A stretch of 64,000 nucleotides of DNA from Prosthecodimorpha hirschii (lineage in GTDB: Bacteria; Pseudomonadota; Alphaproteobacteria; Rhizobiales; Ancalomicrobiaceae): positions 5,813,691-5,877,690 of the forward strand of contig NZ_LJYW01000001.1 in assembly GCF_001305515.1 (NCBI RefSeq), read 5' to 3'. The notes below the pieces were generated by a model. It was not told the origin of the DNA and searched no databases. It worked only from the letters and a program-made list of their open reading frames with translations. Of the stretch, positions 62,094 to 64,000 are shown piece after piece (the stretch's first letter is position 1; each line of letters begins with the position of its first letter). Both the position numbers and the translations under genes were made by a program.

Positions 62094-62558
62094 ATGACCG
62101 AAACCACGGTGACCACGCTCGAATCCGCCGACCTGCAGCGGCTTCTGGAACTGCTCCCGCACCGCTACCCGTTCCTGATGGTCGACAGGATCGTCGACAT
62201 GGACGGCGACCAGTCCGGCGTCGGGATCAAGAACGTCACGATCAACGAGCCGCAGTTCATGGGCCATTTCCCCGGGCGGCCGATCTTTCCCGGCGTGCTC
62301 CTGATCGAGGGCATGGCGCAGACCGCCGGCGCCATGTGCGTGGCGGCGACCATGAAGGGCGGCGCACCCAGCGTCGTCTATTTCATGACCATCGACCGGG
62401 CGAAATTCCGCAAGCCGGTCGTTCCGGGCGACCAGGTGCGCTACCATATGACCAAGCTCAAGAGCCGCGCCAACATGTGGTGGTTCCGCGGCGAGGCCAA
62501 GGTCGGCGACACGCTGGTGGCCGAGGCCGAACTCAGCGCGATGCTGGTGAAGGACTGA
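62094..62558 (+). CDS. fabZ: 3-hydroxyacyl-ACP dehydratase FabZ
   Basis: A 154-residue hot-dog-fold dehydratase of fatty-acid elongation. [14 protein letters not shown] is followed by the catalytic His in [22 protein letters not shown], with the catalytic Glu in the LIEGMAQ helix, then [14 protein letters not shown]. Start ATG at 62094 lies 5 bases after lpxD. It shares 3-hydroxyacyl-ACP with LpxA and LpxD, which explains the conserved operon. Confidence 0.97.
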   Translation: MTETTVTTLESADLQRLLELLPHRYPFLMVDRIVDMDGDQSGVGIKNVTINEPQFMGHFPGRPIFPGVLLIEGMAQTAGAMCVAATMKGGAPSVVYFMTIDRAKFRKPVVPGDQVRYHMTKLKSRANMWWFRGEAKVGDTLVAEAELSAMLVKD

Positions 62559-62560
62559 GC

Positions 62561-63364
62561 ATGACAGCACGCATCCATCCCTCCTCGGTCGTCGAGGACG
62601 GGGCGCGGCTCGGCGACGGTGTCGTGGTCGGACCCTTCTGCGTCGTCGGCCCGGAAGCGGTGCTGGCCGACGGTGTCGAACTGGTCAGCCATGTCAGCCT
62701 GGCCGGACGCACGGAACTCGGGCCGGGCGTGAAGATCTACCCCTTCGCCTCGATCGGCCATCCGCCGCAGGATCTGAAATATCGCGGCGAGCCGAGCCGG
62801 GTCACGGTCGGCGCCCGCACGGTGATCCGCGAGCAGGTGACGATCAATCCGGGCACCGAGGGCGGCGGCATGCTGACCTCGATCGGCGAGGATTGCCTGA
62901 TCATGGTCGGCGCCCATGTCGCCCATGACTGCCGCGTCGGCAACAACGTCATCCTGGTCAACAACGCCACGCTCGCCGGCCATGTCACGGTCGGCGATCA
63001 CGCCATCCTGGGCGGGCTTTCGGCCGTGCATCAGTGGGTGCGGATCGGGCCGCATTCCTTTCTCGGCGGCCTTTCGGGGCTGGAGAACGACCTCATCCCC
63101 TACGGCTCGGCGCTCGGCGACCGCGCCCGGCTCGGCGGGCTCAACCTGGTCGGCCTGCGCCGGCGCGCCTTCGAGCGGGAGAGCATCCACAAGCTGCGCG
63201 CGGCCTACCGCATGCTGTTCTCCGACGAGGGCACGCTGATGGAGCGCGTCGGCGACGTCGCGGCGATGTTTGCCGACGAGCCCCTGGTCATGGAGGTGGT
63301 CGATTTCGTGCGCGCGGGCGGCGATCGGGCCTTGTGCATGCCCCGGGCCGGTCGGGAGGCGTGA
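62561..63364 (+). CDS. lpxA: Acyl-ACP--UDP-N-acetylglucosamine O-acyltransferase
   Basis: A 267-residue left-handed beta-helix enzyme, the first step of lipid A synthesis. Hexapeptide repeats run from IHPSSVVEDGARLGDGVVVG. The uridine/acyl site has GHPPQDLKYRGEPS and REQVTINPGTEGGG. The catalytic His is in VGAHVAHDCRVGNN, and the C-terminal helical domain starts GLRRRAF. It begins 2 bases after fabZ. Confidence 0.98.
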   Translation: MTARIHPSSVVEDGARLGDGVVVGPFCVVGPEAVLADGVELVSHVSLAGRTELGPGVKIYPFASIGHPPQDLKYRGEPSRVTVGARTVIREQVTINPGTEGGGMLTSIGEDCLIMVGAHVAHDCRVGNNVILVNNATLAGHVTVGDHAILGGLSAVHQWVRIGPHSFLGGLSGLENDLIPYGSALGDRARLGGLNLVGLRRRAFERESIHKLRAAYRMLFSDEGTLMERVGDVAAMFADEPLVMEVVDFVRAGGDRALCMPRAGREA

Positions 63365-63370
63365 GCCGCC

Positions 63371-64000
63371 ATGGCCAAGCGCGCCGCGGAACCCGCCGGA
63401 CCGCGCCCCCTGGTGATTCTCGCCGGCGGGGGTGACTTCCCGCTGATCGCCGCCGAGCAGGTCATGGAGGCCGGCCGGCCGGTGCTGGTGGTCGGCATCG
63501 AGGGCGAGGCCTCGCCCGAGATCGAGGATTTCCCCCATACCTGGGTCAAGCGCGGACAGCTCGGCAAGCTGTTCTCGATCATGCGCACCTTCAAGGCCCA
63601 GGATCTGCTGATCCTCGGCATGCTCGCCGACCGCCGCATGCCGACCTGGCGCGAGGTCGACCTGGTCGGTCTCTGGGAGGTGCTGCGCCACTGGCGCATG
63701 CTGCAGGACGGCGACGACACCGTGCTGCGCAAGGTCGCCCGCATGGTCGAGGCGCGCGGCTTCACCATCGTGCAGCCCGCCGACGTGATCCCGTCGATGA
63801 TCGCGCGCTCGGGCCTTTACGGCCGCTATCGGCCGACCGACGGCGACCTCGCCGATGTGCTGGTCGCCTACCGGGCCGCCAAGGAACTCGGCCGGCGCGA
63901 CAAGGGGCAGGCCTGCGTCGCCTCGGACGGGCAGGTGATGGCGCGCGAGGACCAGCGCGGCACCGACAATCTCCTGGAACGGGTCGCCGCCGAGCGCCGC
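63371..64000 (+). CDS. lpxI: UDP-2,3-diacylglucosamine pyrophosphatase LpxI (3' end outside window)
   Basis: 210 codons of an open frame cut by the window edge; the family is usually about 270-290 residues. The N-terminal domain has PLVILAGGGDFPLIAAEQVMEAG and VKRGQLGKLFSIMRT. The later domain begins GFTIVQPADVIPSMIARSG and YRAAKELGRRDKGQACV, the LpxI (formerly DUF1009) pattern. LpxI hydrolyses UDP-2,3-diacyl-GlcN to lipid X in alphaproteobacteria, replacing LpxH. Start ATG at 63371 is 6 bases after lpxA. Confidence 0.93.
   Translation, partial: MAKRAAEPAGPRPLVILAGGGDFPLIAAEQVMEAGRPVLVVGIEGEASPEIEDFPHTWVKRGQLGKLFSIMRTFKAQDLLILGMLADRRMPTWREVDLVGLWEVLRHWRMLQDGDDTVLRKVARMVEARGFTIVQPADVIPSMIARSGLYGRYRPTDGDLADVLVAYRAAKELGRRDKGQACVASDGQVMAREDQRGTDNLLERVAAERR

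Overview
The window reads as a chromosomal segment of a GC-rich alphaproteobacterium, most likely of the Hyphomicrobiales (Rhizobiales). The order rpsB-tsf-pyrH-frr-uppS-cdsA-dxr-rseP-bamA ... lpxD-fabZ-lpxA-lpxI, a DUF2842 gene beside ctaA, two tripartite tricarboxylate transporter (TTT) sets and a tenA, all in strongly GC-biased codons, support this. No phage, plasmid, CRISPR or insertion-sequence genes were recognised. The genus cannot be named from the sequence alone.

Layout. 1-6.8 kb: class III CoA-transferase, a stand-alone chorismate mutase, a TPP-dependent lyase/decarboxylase of the oxalyl-CoA decarboxylase / 2-hydroxyacyl-CoA lyase type and a tctCBA transporter (minus strand). 7.5-11.3 kb: tRNA-Ser(GCU), a G-rich repeat tract, a membrane HD-GYP cyclic-di-GMP phosphodiesterase and an MFS transporter. 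11.4-17.6 kb: a translationally coupled catabolic operon (SDR, sugar-nucleotide-type epimerase, EthD-like protein, TRAP dctM-dctQ-dctP) divergent from a GntR/FCD regulator, with two palindromic operator-like sites between them. 17.8-19.6 kb: tenA and a GlxA-type AraC regulator. 19.8-30.7 kb: an exopolysaccharide locus (polymerase/ligase, initiating phosphoglycosyltransferase, GT4, Wza-like lipoprotein, Wzc-like co-polymerase, CelD/FemAB-like acyltransferase, polysaccharide deacetylase). It is interrupted by an AT-rich island with one orphan gene.

30.7-37.2 kb is housekeeping: DUF2842, ctaA, a small secreted protein, coaD, periplasmic and cytoplasmic cyclophilins, queA (apparently starting at CTG) and tgt. 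37.3-43.6 kb is a second acid-catabolism operon: FAD-linked 2-hydroxyacid dehydrogenase, tctCBA, GntR, isocitrate-lyase/PEP-mutase-family enzyme. 43.9-46.7 kb is a poorly understood cluster: a DUF2325 protein, a VOC protein and two tandem paralogous small proteins. 46.8-57.4 kb is the translation / isoprenoid / envelope superoperon from rpsB to bamA. It ends in an intrinsic terminator followed by three tandem ~140-bp repeats, each carrying a minus-strand terminator. Convergent rimO and a two-domain CbiX chelatase then separate bamA from lpxD-fabZ-lpxA-lpxI, the last cut by the window edge.

Functionally, the window alternates conserved housekeeping operons with acid-uptake modules, each pairing a high-affinity transporter with its own regulator and/or catabolic enzymes, plus one surface-polysaccharide locus. 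The points most worth a second look are the DUF2325/paralogue cluster, the kinase-dead-looking Wzc, the AT-rich orphan, the terminator repeat array, the CTG start of queA and the GntR operators.
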